This document shows, piece by piece, positions 53,611 through 61,760 of a DNA stretch of 64,000 nucleotides (position 1 is the first letter of the stretch; the number at the start of each line of letters is the position of its first letter). This DNA is from Pollutimonas harenae. GTDB lineage: Bacteria; Pseudomonadota; Gammaproteobacteria; Burkholderiales; Burkholderiaceae_B. Below the pieces are notes generated by a model. That model did no database searches. It saw only the letters and a program-made list of their open reading frames with translations, and was not told where the DNA came from. The stretch covers positions 620,001 to 684,000 of the forward strand of contig NZ_SDQD01000002.1 in NCBI RefSeq assembly GCF_004153685.1, given 5' to 3'. A program made the position numbers and the translations under genes.

Positions 53611-54325
53611 ACCAGCCCAGGGTTGTAGACCAGCCCAGGGTGGCTCCGCGAGCAAAGGCTTCATAAACAGCAGCATTGCGATTATGAACATCCAGACGCT
53701 GATACAAGGTCTCGGTGTGTGCTTTGGCGGTAGCCACTGATATATTCAGATAGCGCCCAACCGTTTTCATAGGATAGCCACGAGCCAGCAATACCAACAC
53801 CTCGTATTGGCGGGGCGTTAGGCCCAGCATCTTGCTCTCTGGAGAGATGCTGCTGTTGGCTGCTTTGGTTCTTTGTAAAGACTCTGGCGGCCATTTCATG
53901 GGCTCGAAATGCGCCAGCAATGACTGCTGTGAGTCGCTTGGATAAGACCGTAGAGGAAAGCAGCTTCCACCGGCGAGCACCAGACGGGCTGATGCTTGTA
54001 ACACTTCGGGACACGCGCTTTTGGCCACATAACCTGCTACTGAAGCGGGCAAGCCCTGTACTGTATGGGGCATATCACTGCTTTCGGAAAGCAAGAGCAT
54101 GGCTTTGGGTGAATACAGGCGGTCAGTGGCGACGGTGAGCTTTTGTATCTCTTCGAAAGAGGGAATGGAAAGCAGTACCAGATCACAATTGGCGGCCGGA
54201 GGCTCTCGGGTAAAGACGGAGTAATCCTCGCCATTGATGTTGCATGAGGCACTTATATCAGCCAATATTTGTAATATTCCAAGCCGCAGTAAAGTATGCG
54301 GCTCGATGACAACTATGGTAGTCAT
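53573..54325 (-). CDS. LuxR-type regulator with degenerate receiver, probably of curli genes
   Basis: 250 residues from ATG 54325 (GGAAG upstream). The N-terminal half is receiver-like (TTIVVIEPHTLLRLGILQILADI) but the usual phospho-acceptor Asp is Ser in DLVLLSIPS, and the acidic pair is reduced to IEPH; the Lys in GYVAKSA remains. The C-terminal LuxR helix-turn-helix is LTPRQYEVLVLLARGYPMKTVGRYLNISVATAKAHTETLYQRL, read in parts. It resembles CsgD in layout and lies next to the curli genes on the same strand. Its tail holds a repeated TLGWST. It overlaps sufT by 38 bases. Confidence 0.85.
   Translation of the reverse strand: MTTIVVIEPHTLLRLGILQILADISASCNINGEDYSVFTREPPAANCDLVLLSIPSFEEIQKLTVATDRLYSPKAMLLLSESSDMPHTVQGLPASVAGYVAKSACPEVLQASARLVLAGGSCFPLRSYPSDSQQSLLAHFEPMKWPPESLQRTKAANSSISPESKMLGLTPRQYEVLVLLARGYPMKTVGRYLNISVATAKAHTETLYQRLDVHNRNAAVYEAFARGATLGWSTTLGWSTTDPSADEQVR
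53605..53640. repeat. 18-base tandem duplication at the end of the LuxR gene
   Basis: TTGTAGACCAGCCCAGGG occurs twice in a row (53605-53622 and 53623-53640). It carries the sufT stop codon and on the minus strand encodes TLGWST twice near the LuxR C-terminus. Length is a multiple of three, so the LuxR frame is kept. It looks like a recent slippage duplication. Confidence 0.9.
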
Positions 54326-54570
54326 GCTTTTTCTTCCCGAGTTTGACGTTCGCCGCATGTCGAGCGCTAGGGAAAGCTAAAACCGCTACAGATTGTCTGT
54401 TGTTACCAACATTTGAGGGTGACGCAGACAATTGAAGCCGCAGTCCTATCCAGCCATCTAGTATTCGCTCGTGGCGAAACATTTACTTATTTTTCAATAC
54501 TATACGTGAAAATCATTTTTCTTCATGCTTTGATTGTGTAATCAAATGTATTTTATATATATTAATAAAT
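54326..54570. promoter_or_regulatory. AT-rich intergenic DNA upstream of the LuxR gene
   Basis: About 245 bases with no gene. The part at 54480-54600 is far more AT-rich than its surroundings, with TATATATATTAATAAAT-like runs, as in regulatory DNA bound by H-NS-type proteins. The LuxR promoter should lie here, but I cannot fix a -10/-35 pair with confidence. No T-run hairpin for csgC was found. Confidence 0.45.
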
Positions 54571-54921
54571 CTATTTGTTACTTAAAGTAAGTTGTTTTTT
54601 TGTGTGCTGTGTAGTATCACGACACGGAAAGTGATAACTCAACTCATTTCCACCATGTCCTGACAAAACTAAATTAATATGGCAATCGTCTTCAGGATTG
54701 CGGTTTACCGAAACCCTGCCTAGGGCGGAGGGTATGCTGGCCTTGGTCCGGACCTCGCCAGTCTGGCTGATCAATGAACGGCCCGCGTGCCCCTCCATGA
54801 CCACAAGCACTTTATAGTGCAGCATTGTGTCCTGTGAAGTTTGTACATACGGAACAACAATGCCGGGCGGAATTTGAGAAAACATTTCCAGCCATACTTG
54901 TATATTCGCATCTGCATTCAT
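54571..54921 (-). CDS. CsgC/CsgH-like curli protein without signal peptide
   Basis: 116 residues from ATG 54921 (AAGGAAG upstream). The segment GRVSVNRNPEDDCHINLVLSG, read with the preceding GRSLISQTGEVRTKASIPS, aligns by eye with CsgC (ALTKLSLNISPDDRVKIVV) and with the GRVSL of CsgH. These are small periplasmic proteins that stop curlin from polymerising early. No hydrophobic leader precedes the domain in this start or in a longer one (54987), which is odd for a periplasmic protein. It follows the curlin gene on the same strand after 98 bases. Confidence 0.6.
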   Translation of the reverse strand: MNADANIQVWLEMFSQIPPGIVVPYVQTSQDTMLHYKVLVVMEGHAGRSLISQTGEVRTKASIPSALGRVSVNRNPEDDCHINLVLSGHGGNELSYHFPCRDTTQHTKKQLTLSNK

Positions 54922-54964
54922 GACTTTCGCTTCCTTATTACTTGGCACAGGCATGCCTGGCTGG

Positions 54965-54994
54965 CCTGCGGATAGCTTATCGGCCATCCGCAGG
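54965..54994. other. hairpin between curlin and csgC-like genes
   Basis: CCTGCGGAT/ATCCGCAGG, a perfect 9-base stem with a 12-base loop, lies 26 bases past the curlin stop. It lacks a T-run, so it may protect or process the abundant curlin mRNA and limit read-through to the csgC-like gene. Confidence 0.6.
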
Positions 54995-55019
54995 TGTGCT
55001 GGCAGTGAGTATCTACGTA

Positions 55020-55745
55020 TCAGCGCTGGTTCACGTAGGCATTGTTCCTATAGCCCACTTGGGTCACGTTGGCGACGTAGTCATTGCCTTTTTGCAGCAC
55101 GACCGCATCGTTGCCGATACCACTTTGAGAGACATAGGCCTGCAAATTGGCACCATCTTGTTTAATGTAGCCGTCGTTATGGTGGCCTGATTGGCTCAAC
55201 TGGGCGACCAGGCTTGCACCGCCACGACCATTCTGTATGATGCCGCCGTCATTGCCGAAACCCGCCTGGGTAATGGAGGCATTGACATTGTCGCCAGTCT
55301 GGGTAATCCATGCCGAGTTGCCCCAGCCCCAATTCTGGTTGATGCTGGCTTGCTGGTTGTTGCCGTCAGCCATATAACCCCAGCCCCAGCCGAAGGAATG
55401 CCAAGTACCACTTTGGTTGATTGTGGCATCGCCGCCGCTGGCTGCCTGATAGATGCTGGCCCCAGAGTTGTTGACGTTGTGCTGGTTGATCACGCTATCG
55501 TTGAAGCTGCCCAGGGACGTTGAAGTGGCTGTCGCGTTGCTGTTTTCTTCCTGCTCAATGAAGGCGTCGTTATAGTTGCCCCACGACGTAATGTTGGCAG
55601 TGGAGTTGCTATTGCTCCATTGCTCGATGACAGCGTCGTTGCCGGCTCCGTTCTGATCGACGTTAGCGGTATTGGCTGCCATTGCTGCAGAAGCCCCATA
55701 GGCCAGGGTGATACCCACGGCGATAAGAGTCAGTTTGATGCTCAT
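55020..55745 (-). CDS. curlin major/minor fibre subunit (CsgA/CsgB-like)
   Basis: 241 residues from ATG 55745 (AGGAG upstream). The signal peptide MSIKLTLIAVGITLAYGASA is followed by about nine imperfect curlin repeats of the form N-x-A/D-x-I/V-x-Q-x-G, e.g. GAGNDAVIEQ, GFGNDGGIIQ, GIGNDAVVLQ. These stack as the amyloid beta-helix of curli. It is the only curlin gene in the locus, so no separate nucleator is visible. Between repeats lies an aromatic Gly/Trp-rich insert with FGWGWGYM (about residues 115-125). Secreted through CsgG. Naming csgA or csgB is not safe. Confidence 0.88.
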   Translation of the reverse strand: MSIKLTLIAVGITLAYGASAAMAANTANVDQNGAGNDAVIEQWSNSNSTANITSWGNYNDAFIEQEENSNATATSTSLGSFNDSVINQHNVNNSGASIYQAASGGDATINQSGTWHSFGWGWGYMADGNNQQASINQNWGWGNSAWITQTGDNVNASITQAGFGNDGGIIQNGRGGASLVAQLSQSGHHNDGYIKQDGANLQAYVSQSGIGNDAVVLQKGNDYVANVTQVGYRNNAYVNQR

Positions 55746-55823
55746 GGTGTTTCTCCTCAAAATAAAGACCTGAATCCATAGACGCGTCCGGCGGTCTTCA
55801 TACCGGCCGCCTTACTGCACGGT

Positions 55824-56768
55824 TCATTGGCCAGTGGATATGGGCTGTGCAGGGCTGGCCGTATTGGGTGCGGCCGCTGCTTCCTGCATCTCCACAGTAT
55901 TGATTGCATAGGTGTTGCCTTCTTGCAGGTAAGTCTGGATGATGGGAGAGTTCCAATCGCTCTCATTTTTTAATGACCAACTCCTGTCCTTAAGGCCCTG
56001 AACTGTCAGATGGATGACGGCCGCTTCTATGGCTTCCTTCACGCACAGTTGGGTGGGTTCGTTGCTGGTGACCCCCGCTTCGATTTCCAGCAAGTCCTTG
56101 AAATTGACGAATTTGTACACGCTGGGCCTGACTTCATAAGAAAAGACCGTCTTGGTTGTGGAAACCGTGTGCAACACCCGGCCGGTCCGAATATCGACGC
56201 TGCGCAGGCCGATCGTGACCTGGTCCATGCGGTACTGCGTGGACAGGCCTACGCCCAGGAAGCGCGCGCCCAATCCGCCGGTGCGCAGATTAGTTTCATA
56301 AGCCAGCACCCCGCCGTCTATCAGGATGGAAGCGGGCATCAAGGCGGGAATGTGAATGGCGGGAGCATCGTCTGCCTGCGACCCGTCAAGCGCCCTCACG
56401 ATACGGCGTTCAGTCAGGAGTTCCTGCAGGCTTTCACGCTCCACAGGGGTGAACCAGCCAGAGTCTTTGAGTGCTTTGACCAGCATGGATGCGGCGCCTT
56501 GTGTAACCGAAGTCGAGAATGAGCTGTCCGGCGCGGGCTTGTATTGTCCGGTCTGATCACGGAAGCCATAGACGGCGACAACGATTTTTCCTTTTGGATC
56601 GGGCAGCTTGAGCAAGTCGCGTGTAGAGGGTGTGGCGGGGGTCAGATGTGCTTGCGTGGCAACCCCGACAGGTTGCTGCGGGACGGCGCAAGCTGTCAGC
56701 ATGACGGCTAGCGTGGTGACCAAGCATAAGTTCAAGCCACGCCTCTTGAGGCTGTGCGGCGCGTTCAT
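55824..56768 (-). CDS. csgG: curli secretion channel CsgG
   Basis: 314 residues. A lipoprotein signal ends LTAC with the lipidated Cys at residue 27. The CsgG core (KGKIVVAVYGFRDQTGQYKPAPDSSFSTSVTQGA and LIDGGVLAYETNLRTGGLGARFLG, read in parts) forms the nonameric outer-membrane pore. The tail from about 295 is Ala/Pro-rich and longer than in E. coli CsgG. It starts overlapping the csgF stop by ATGA. Curlin subunits leave the cell through this channel. Confidence 0.95.
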   Translation of the reverse strand: MNAPHSLKRRGLNLCLVTTLAVMLTACAVPQQPVGVATQAHLTPATPSTRDLLKLPDPKGKIVVAVYGFRDQTGQYKPAPDSSFSTSVTQGAASMLVKALKDSGWFTPVERESLQELLTERRIVRALDGSQADDAPAIHIPALMPASILIDGGVLAYETNLRTGGLGARFLGVGLSTQYRMDQVTIGLRSVDIRTGRVLHTVSTTKTVFSYEVRPSVYKFVNFKDLLEIEAGVTSNEPTQLCVKEAIEAAVIHLTVQGLKDRSWSLKNESDWNSPIIQTYLQEGNTYAINTVEMQEAAAAPNTASPAQPISTGQ

Positions 56769-57208
56769 TTTCCCACCTGAAAGGTCGTTTCGCCGCCCGT
56801 CAGCTTGTCTGTCGTGGTGATTGACAGATAGCCGTTACCCAGATCGACGATATTGATCAGAAAGCTGTCCGTCTCGAGGCTGCCCGGCACAAACTGGCCG
56901 TCGGCATTGACGATTTTGGAGCTGGCTGCCGAGGCTAGACGACTGATGATTGATCGTTCAAGTGTTTGATTGAACAGTTCCAGGGGAGATTGCTCTTCGA
57001 TGCCCAGGTCGGCATTGTCCAGTGCCGGATCGGTGTGTTTGTTGGTGGCCAGCGCCGAGTTCAACAACACTGTGCCGTTCAGCGGATTGCCGCCAAAGGA
57101 GGGATTGAATGGATAGTAGACAAGTTCCGTTGCGTTGCTCGGGGCGGTCAAGGTGCAGGCGACTGCAATGGCGAGACAATGTAGAGGGAGGGTGGGTTTG
57201 GTGGTCAT
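56765..57208 (-). CDS. csgF: curli assembly protein CsgF
   Basis: 147 residues. A signal peptide ends near SNATEL, then VYYPFNPSFGGNPLNGTVLLNSA, the conserved CsgF N-terminal segment that inserts into the CsgG pore. CsgF sits on the outer face of the pore and helps nucleate curlin. GAAGGAACGATC precedes the ATG. It is coupled to csgG by overlap. Confidence 0.95.
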   Translation of the reverse strand: MTTKPTLPLHCLAIAVACTLTAPSNATELVYYPFNPSFGGNPLNGTVLLNSALATNKHTDPALDNADLGIEEQSPLELFNQTLERSIISRLASAASSKIVNADGQFVPGSLETDSFLINIVDLGNGYLSITTTDKLTGGETTFQVGK

Positions 57209-57231
57209 GATCGTTCCTTCTTCCTTTTTAT

Positions 57232-57705
57232 TTACATTTCCTCTGGTCCCAGATCGGGGTTGTGGGTCAGGAGGCGTTCCACTTCGCTGTCAGCAATGTT
57301 CTGGTAGACCATTTCCACTGCCATGGCGCTGATCTCTTTGACGGCGGCGCGGGCAGGCGGCAGAAATGTATGGAACATGCGTTTTCGCCGGAATTGCACC
57401 CATATCTCGCTCCCAAAGCGAGCTGATGGGCGCTCGTGGATGGAAATCGAGAATGTGCTGCTGATGTCTTTCTCGCGCCAGTAGGTCGAGAAATATTGAT
57501 AGAAATCATGGCCCAGCACGGTCACCGTTCGGTTTACGACGATGCCGCCCAGCGGATCATCAAAAACACTTTTGCCACCCGCATGCCGTTCAGCTTGCTC
57601 TATCTTGCTGGGTGGCAGCTTGCCCTTGACCTGGTCCTGGGCACTGACCGGGCTGCAAGATGCTGCAAGAGCGAAAAAACTGAGTAACACAGCAAAACGG
57701 CGCAT
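57232..57705 (-). CDS. csgE: curli assembly protein CsgE
   Basis: 157 residues. A signal peptide ends near PVSAQD; then the CsgE motif GGIVVNRTVTVLGHDFYQYFSTYWRE and SISIHERPSARFGSEIWV, read in parts. CsgE caps the periplasmic side of CsgG and gives specificity for curlin. It is the first gene of csgE-csgF-csgG-curlin-csgC on the minus strand. GGAG lies 8 bases before the ATG. The 225 bases upstream (57706-57929) hold its promoter region; I see only a weak TATAAA as a -10. Confidence 0.94.
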   Translation of the reverse strand: MRRFAVLLSFFALAASCSPVSAQDQVKGKLPPSKIEQAERHAGGKSVFDDPLGGIVVNRTVTVLGHDFYQYFSTYWREKDISSTFSISIHERPSARFGSEIWVQFRRKRMFHTFLPPARAAVKEISAMAVEMVYQNIADSEVERLLTHNPDLGPEEM

Positions 57706-57929
57706 TTCATCTACTCCAAGGCGGTAAGCTCATCGGTGGATGTTTTATAAAACTTGATTCTTTTTGCTAGTATTTGAAACCTTCTCTATAGCTTTATGAT
57801 AAGGACAGCAGTGTTTTGAAACATGTGTCAGAAGGCTTAGGCCGGCATCCCCCGTATGGCGTAATGATGTCGGCTCGACCTACGCCAAAAGGAGGGATGA
57901 CAGCCTTTTTCGATACCTGGCCGGCGCGC

Positions 57930-58403
57930 TCAGGCCACCCTGGCCGGGGCTTCATATACTTCGTTATTGCCGGCCGGACGCACACGCAGCTGATCAGTGT
58001 CCAGGTGGTCAATATCACCGTCACTCGAGTGGTAGATGATCGTCACCCTGCTGCCCTGGATTTCATGCAGTTGATGGCACGACAAATGAAAGTGGGAAGC
58101 TAGCACTGCATCATCTATGCCGTTTGGCAGCCGGTTTCGCCTGAGGGTCGTAAAGAAGTGCTTGCGATATTTGCCCCATAGCACAACCAGCACTGCGTTG
58201 GCGCAGGCCACGATGGCATAGATCAAGAGTGTTTCCAGGGTAGGCAGCAAGGGGTCTGTCACCGGCATGCCGGCGCCGAAGTGGCTATCCAATATCGATA
58301 CCACACCTCGGGTAAATAGAAAGAAAAACCCAGTCCAGCCCAGGGCCGTCAGAATGGTGTCGATAGTCCATGCAGTGTGTGAGCGTTGTGTTGTGATGAT
58401 CAT
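57930..58403 (-). CDS. pgaD: PNAG biosynthesis protein PgaD
   Basis: 157 residues with two membrane helices (about 15-40 and 55-80) and a cytoplasmic C-terminus, the PgaD layout. It binds PgaC and in E. coli forms a c-di-GMP-stabilised complex needed for polymerisation. The C-terminal half here is longer than the E. coli protein. Its ATG overlaps the pgaC stop (ATGA). Assignment rests mainly on layout and position as the last pga gene. Confidence 0.85.
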   Translation of the reverse strand: MIITTQRSHTAWTIDTILTALGWTGFFFLFTRGVVSILDSHFGAGMPVTDPLLPTLETLLIYAIVACANAVLVVLWGKYRKHFFTTLRRNRLPNGIDDAVLASHFHLSCHQLHEIQGSRVTIIYHSSDGDIDHLDTDQLRVRPAGNNEVYEAPARVA

Positions 58404-59728
58404 GCCAACTCCTTGATGCCGCGGTCCGGACTCTCCCAGCGAGCACGCCGGCGCCGAATGCGCAGCATGACCTTGGGGAAGCTGAAAAGCGTGGTGACGA
58501 GGTTAATAAGCCAATAGGCGAAGGGGTACCAGATGATCCAGTACAGTGAACGAGCCAGATGGGGTTCATAGCGCCGGTCAATGAATACGCTGACCACAAA
58601 CTGCAGCAGGCAGACCATGGCCAGCACCATGCCGGTGAAGGAAGGCGGCATCAGCACGGATACGGTGATACTGGGCGGTAATGCAACTGTGTGGCCCAGC
58701 AGCCAAAGGATGATGGATAGCGTAAAGGCAAAGGCCCATCCGGTCGACAGGACGAACTCGATCATCAACAGCCAAAGGCGGCGATGTTCCCAGGACCAGA
58801 TGGTGGTCAGATTCTTCAGGAAAACCTCCGCACCGCCCTGTGCCCAGCGCAAGCGCTGCTTCCACAGTCCGCTCAGGGTTTCAGGCATCAGGATCCAGCA
58901 TAGGGCGCGGGGTTCATAAAATACATTCCAGTGCGCCCGCTGGAGCTTCCAGGTGATGTCGATATCCTCGGTGATCATGTCCAGACTCCAGTAGTCCACC
59001 TCATCCAGTGCCTTGCGCCGGAATGCCGAACACACGCCCGACACGGTGAACAACTGTCCGTACACACGCTGCGTGCGCTTGATCAAGCCGATAATGGAAG
59101 AGAACTCGCCGACTTGTATACGGCCAATGAGCGTCGAGCGCGTGCGGATTCTCGGGTTGCCGGTTACTGCAGCGACCCGGGCGTTTTCCACTAGGGGCGC
59201 CACCAAATAGTTTGTGGCATCCGGCGCCAGCAACGCGTCGCCATCAATGCAGACCAGATATTCGCTACGGGCGGCCATTGCGCCCATGCGTAATGCCATG
59301 GCTTTACCCTGATTTTTGGCCAGGTGGATTACGCGTAAACGATCGTGTTCCGCCGCCAGCCTGTCAAACAAGGCTGTCGTGCCATCGGTGGAGCCATCGT
59401 TGATGGCGATCACTTCGATGTTCTGGTATTCCTGGCCGAGGGCCGCCAGTATGGTCTCTTCGCCATTGTCCGCCTCGTTGTAGCAAGGAATCAGGATGGA
59501 GATCAGCGGTAGGCCGGGTAATTGCGGTGGACGGTAAGGCCGCCAGTTCCACTTCCGTTCCCAATGCAGCCAGAAATACAGGCCGCCAGCCATCCATATT
59601 CCCGACATGAAAAGGGGATAAAAGAAGACGAAGTTCAGCAGTGCATTGCTCGTGAGCACCAGCGTGAGTCCGAACGGGGCGCCCAGCACAATGCTCAGGA
59701 CGAGGAAGGCTATGAGTCGGTCTATCAT
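58400..59728 (-). CDS. pgaC: poly-beta-1,6-N-acetylglucosamine synthase PgaC
   Basis: 442 residues from ATG 59728, which overlaps the pgaB stop (ATGA); an extension to 59914 would read inside pgaB. A GT2 glycosyltransferase with [47 protein letters not shown] and QRLRWAQGG is flanked by membrane helices at both ends. It polymerises UDP-GlcNAc and starts export of the polysaccharide. Equivalent to BpsC in Bordetella. Confidence 0.96.
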   Translation of the reverse strand: MIDRLIAFLVLSIVLGAPFGLTLVLTSNALLNFVFFYPLFMSGIWMAGGLYFWLHWERKWNWRPYRPPQLPGLPLISILIPCYNEADNGEETILAALGQEYQNIEVIAINDGSTDGTTALFDRLAAEHDRLRVIHLAKNQGKAMALRMGAMAARSEYLVCIDGDALLAPDATNYLVAPLVENARVAAVTGNPRIRTRSTLIGRIQVGEFSSIIGLIKRTQRVYGQLFTVSGVCSAFRRKALDEVDYWSLDMITEDIDITWKLQRAHWNVFYEPRALCWILMPETLSGLWKQRLRWAQGGAEVFLKNLTTIWSWEHRRLWLLMIEFVLSTGWAFAFTLSIILWLLGHTVALPPSITVSVLMPPSFTGMVLAMVCLLQFVVSVFIDRRYEPHLARSLYWIIWYPFAYWLINLVTTLFSFPKVMLRIRRRRARWESPDRGIKELA

Positions 59729-61752
59729 CTGAACGGATACCAGGAATTGGAAATGGCCGGCCGTATGGTTTCCAACCGGGGCTGATCTTGGGTAAAGTCG
59801 TCGGGGTAATAGCCAAAGCTGCGGGCGCCGCGCAATTGCAGCCGTTTCAGCCAATGCGCCATCAGGGCCGAGTCCACATGACCCGAATCCTCGGCATGTG
59901 CGGAAGGTCGCCAATCCCGCCCCTGGATTTCAAAAACTGTTTTGTTTAAAGCTTGTGGCCGTGAGGCAACGCGATCGACAAGGCTGTCCAGCCATTGATC
60001 AGCCCCGTCCCGGGGCACGTTCTCCATCCAGGGCATGGCCATGGGTGCAGTCCAGTCGTAGGCGGACAGGAAGTCATCCAGATTTTGGGCAAACCATGCT
60101 TCACTGGCTGGGTTCAGAATGGGTTCGGCGAAGATGTTGCGGGCCGTTTTTATTTGTGGGCCGCGTATCGCCCGGACATGATCAGCCAGTATTTGCGTGA
60201 AGTCGACAAGGTAGCGACTTTTGAACCGCGTCCATGCATGCAAGGTGCCGGGATCAGCCCGCAGCGCCTGGATGCTTCCGGGCAGCCCAGCTGCCTGGTA
60301 AGCGGCCAGTGCCTGTGGGCTGGCATCCTCGAAGTCGGAAAGCATGGCATCGTCATGGAACAAAATGCCGTTGAAGAGAGCATGACGGGACAAGTCTTCG
60401 TAGATGTCGATGATCTGCTGTCTTGCGGCCGGGTCGAACGGAGACAGACGCTGATAGTCGTTGGGGTTGACACCGATTTTCCCGGTGTCGGGATCCCAGC
60501 GCGACACACGTGCAATATTCGGCTCAAGGTCGAAGCTCAGGACAGGCATCCATGCATATACATCCACGAATGCGCGGCTCTTGAGTTGCCATGCAGCACG
60601 GTTGAAGAGGTCGGCACGCATGGGCAGATGTCGATTGGGAAAATAGACGGAGCGCGCCAGGCCGTCGCCCAGCGGGTCGGCGAAAGCCTGCAGGAATACC
60701 GTTGTTATTTGCATGTCGGCGATGCGCTGTACCAGCTCGCCCAGGTTGCGCTCCATCTGCTCGGGATCCGGATCGTAGACGTAGTCCAGATCCACATGCG
60801 CCACACGCATGACGGTGTTGTTCTCCATCACCATGCTGGTGGAAGCAAAATTATCCAGTTGCGGATCGTTGGATACCAGAACGCGTGGAATATTGTTCAG
60901 CTCATGCACGTTTCCCAGCCCACTTTCCAGCATCATCGCCAGCTCGTACCCCTTGGCATTAACAATCTTCAGCGCTTCGCCGCTGGCGGCGCCGTAGGGC
61001 CACACCCAGACGCGGGGTTTTTTGCCGGTAGCACGGCGTATTTTTTCAGTGATGAGATCAATGTCACGACTGATGCGCTGCTTGTAGTGTTCATCGGTTT
61101 CGTACCGGCCTGTGGCAGCGTCATACTTGTGGGCAGCCGCAGCGGGCTCCAAATTTCCTTGCGGGTTGGCCAGAACGCCGTAATGCAGGTTATTGGTATG
61201 CGCGCCGATTTCCACCAGGCCTGAGCGAGCGATTTCGCTGACCTGCTTCCAGGTCAGGAAGCGTTCACGCTCGACTGGCTTGCCGCCGAAGTCGACGGGC
61301 TCATCATCGGGTGTATCCAGCCACGCACCGACCGGTGCAAGGACGGCCGGCCATTGATAGGCTTGAAGCAACGGAAAGACTCGCGTGTAGAAACTGCGGT
61401 AGCCGTCGTCGAAAGTAAGGAGCAGGGCCTTGTCGGGCAAAGGTTGGCCGCCACGGTTCGCTTCCAGTATTTGGTCTACTGTAATGGGCTGGTAGCCGTT
61501 TTCCCTGAGCCATGCGAACTGCTGTACCAGGTGTTCCGTGCTGACCGAGACAAAGGCCTGATCGGGGTCGCTGTCTTGGATATCGTGATAAGCCAGGGCA
61601 AGAAACTTGTTCTTGGGCCAGTCTTGCTGGGAATTGTGCATGGAGCGCTGGCCGGGTGGCACGAAGATCGGAATATCCTTGGCGCAACTGCTCAGCATGA
61701 GGATGGAGCAAATCATGCAGGCCAGGGAGCGGAAGAGGGCGGAAACAAGCAT
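59725..61752 (-). CDS. pgaB: PNAG deacetylase/hydrolase PgaB
   Basis: 675 residues. The lipoprotein signal ends LSSC (Cys23). The polysaccharide-deacetylase domain has [31 protein letters not shown] and [10 protein letters not shown]-terminal glycoside-hydrolase-like domain (from about 320, [22 protein letters not shown]) follows. It removes part of the N-acetyl groups so the polymer can be exported; the C-terminal domain cuts PNAG in relatives. AGGACACGCC precedes the ATG; it lies 8 bases after pgaA. Confidence 0.96.
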   Translation of the reverse strand: MLVSALFRSLACMICSILMLSSCAKDIPIFVPPGQRSMHNSQQDWPKNKFLALAYHDIQDSDPDQAFVSVSTEHLVQQFAWLRENGYQPITVDQILEANRGGQPLPDKALLLTFDDGYRSFYTRVFPLLQAYQWPAVLAPVGAWLDTPDDEPVDFGGKPVERERFLTWKQVSEIARSGLVEIGAHTNNLHYGVLANPQGNLEPAAAAHKYDAATGRYETDEHYKQRISRDIDLITEKIRRATGKKPRVWVWPYGAASGEALKIVNAKGYELAMMLESGLGNVHELNNIPRVLVSNDPQLDNFASTSMVMENNTVMRVAHVDLDYVYDPDPEQMERNLGELVQRIADMQITTVFLQAFADPLGDGLARSVYFPNRHLPMRADLFNRAAWQLKSRAFVDVYAWMPVLSFDLEPNIARVSRWDPDTGKIGVNPNDYQRLSPFDPAARQQIIDIYEDLSRHALFNGILFHDDAMLSDFEDASPQALAAYQAAGLPGSIQALRADPGTLHAWTRFKSRYLVDFTQILADHVRAIRGPQIKTARNIFAEPILNPASEAWFAQNLDDFLSAYDWTAPMAMPWMENVPRDGADQWLDSLVDRVASRPQALNKTVFEIQGRDWRPSAHAEDSGHVDSALMAHWLKRLQLRGARSFGYYPDDFTQDQPRLETIRPAISNSWYPFR

Positions 61753-61760
61753 GGCGTGTC

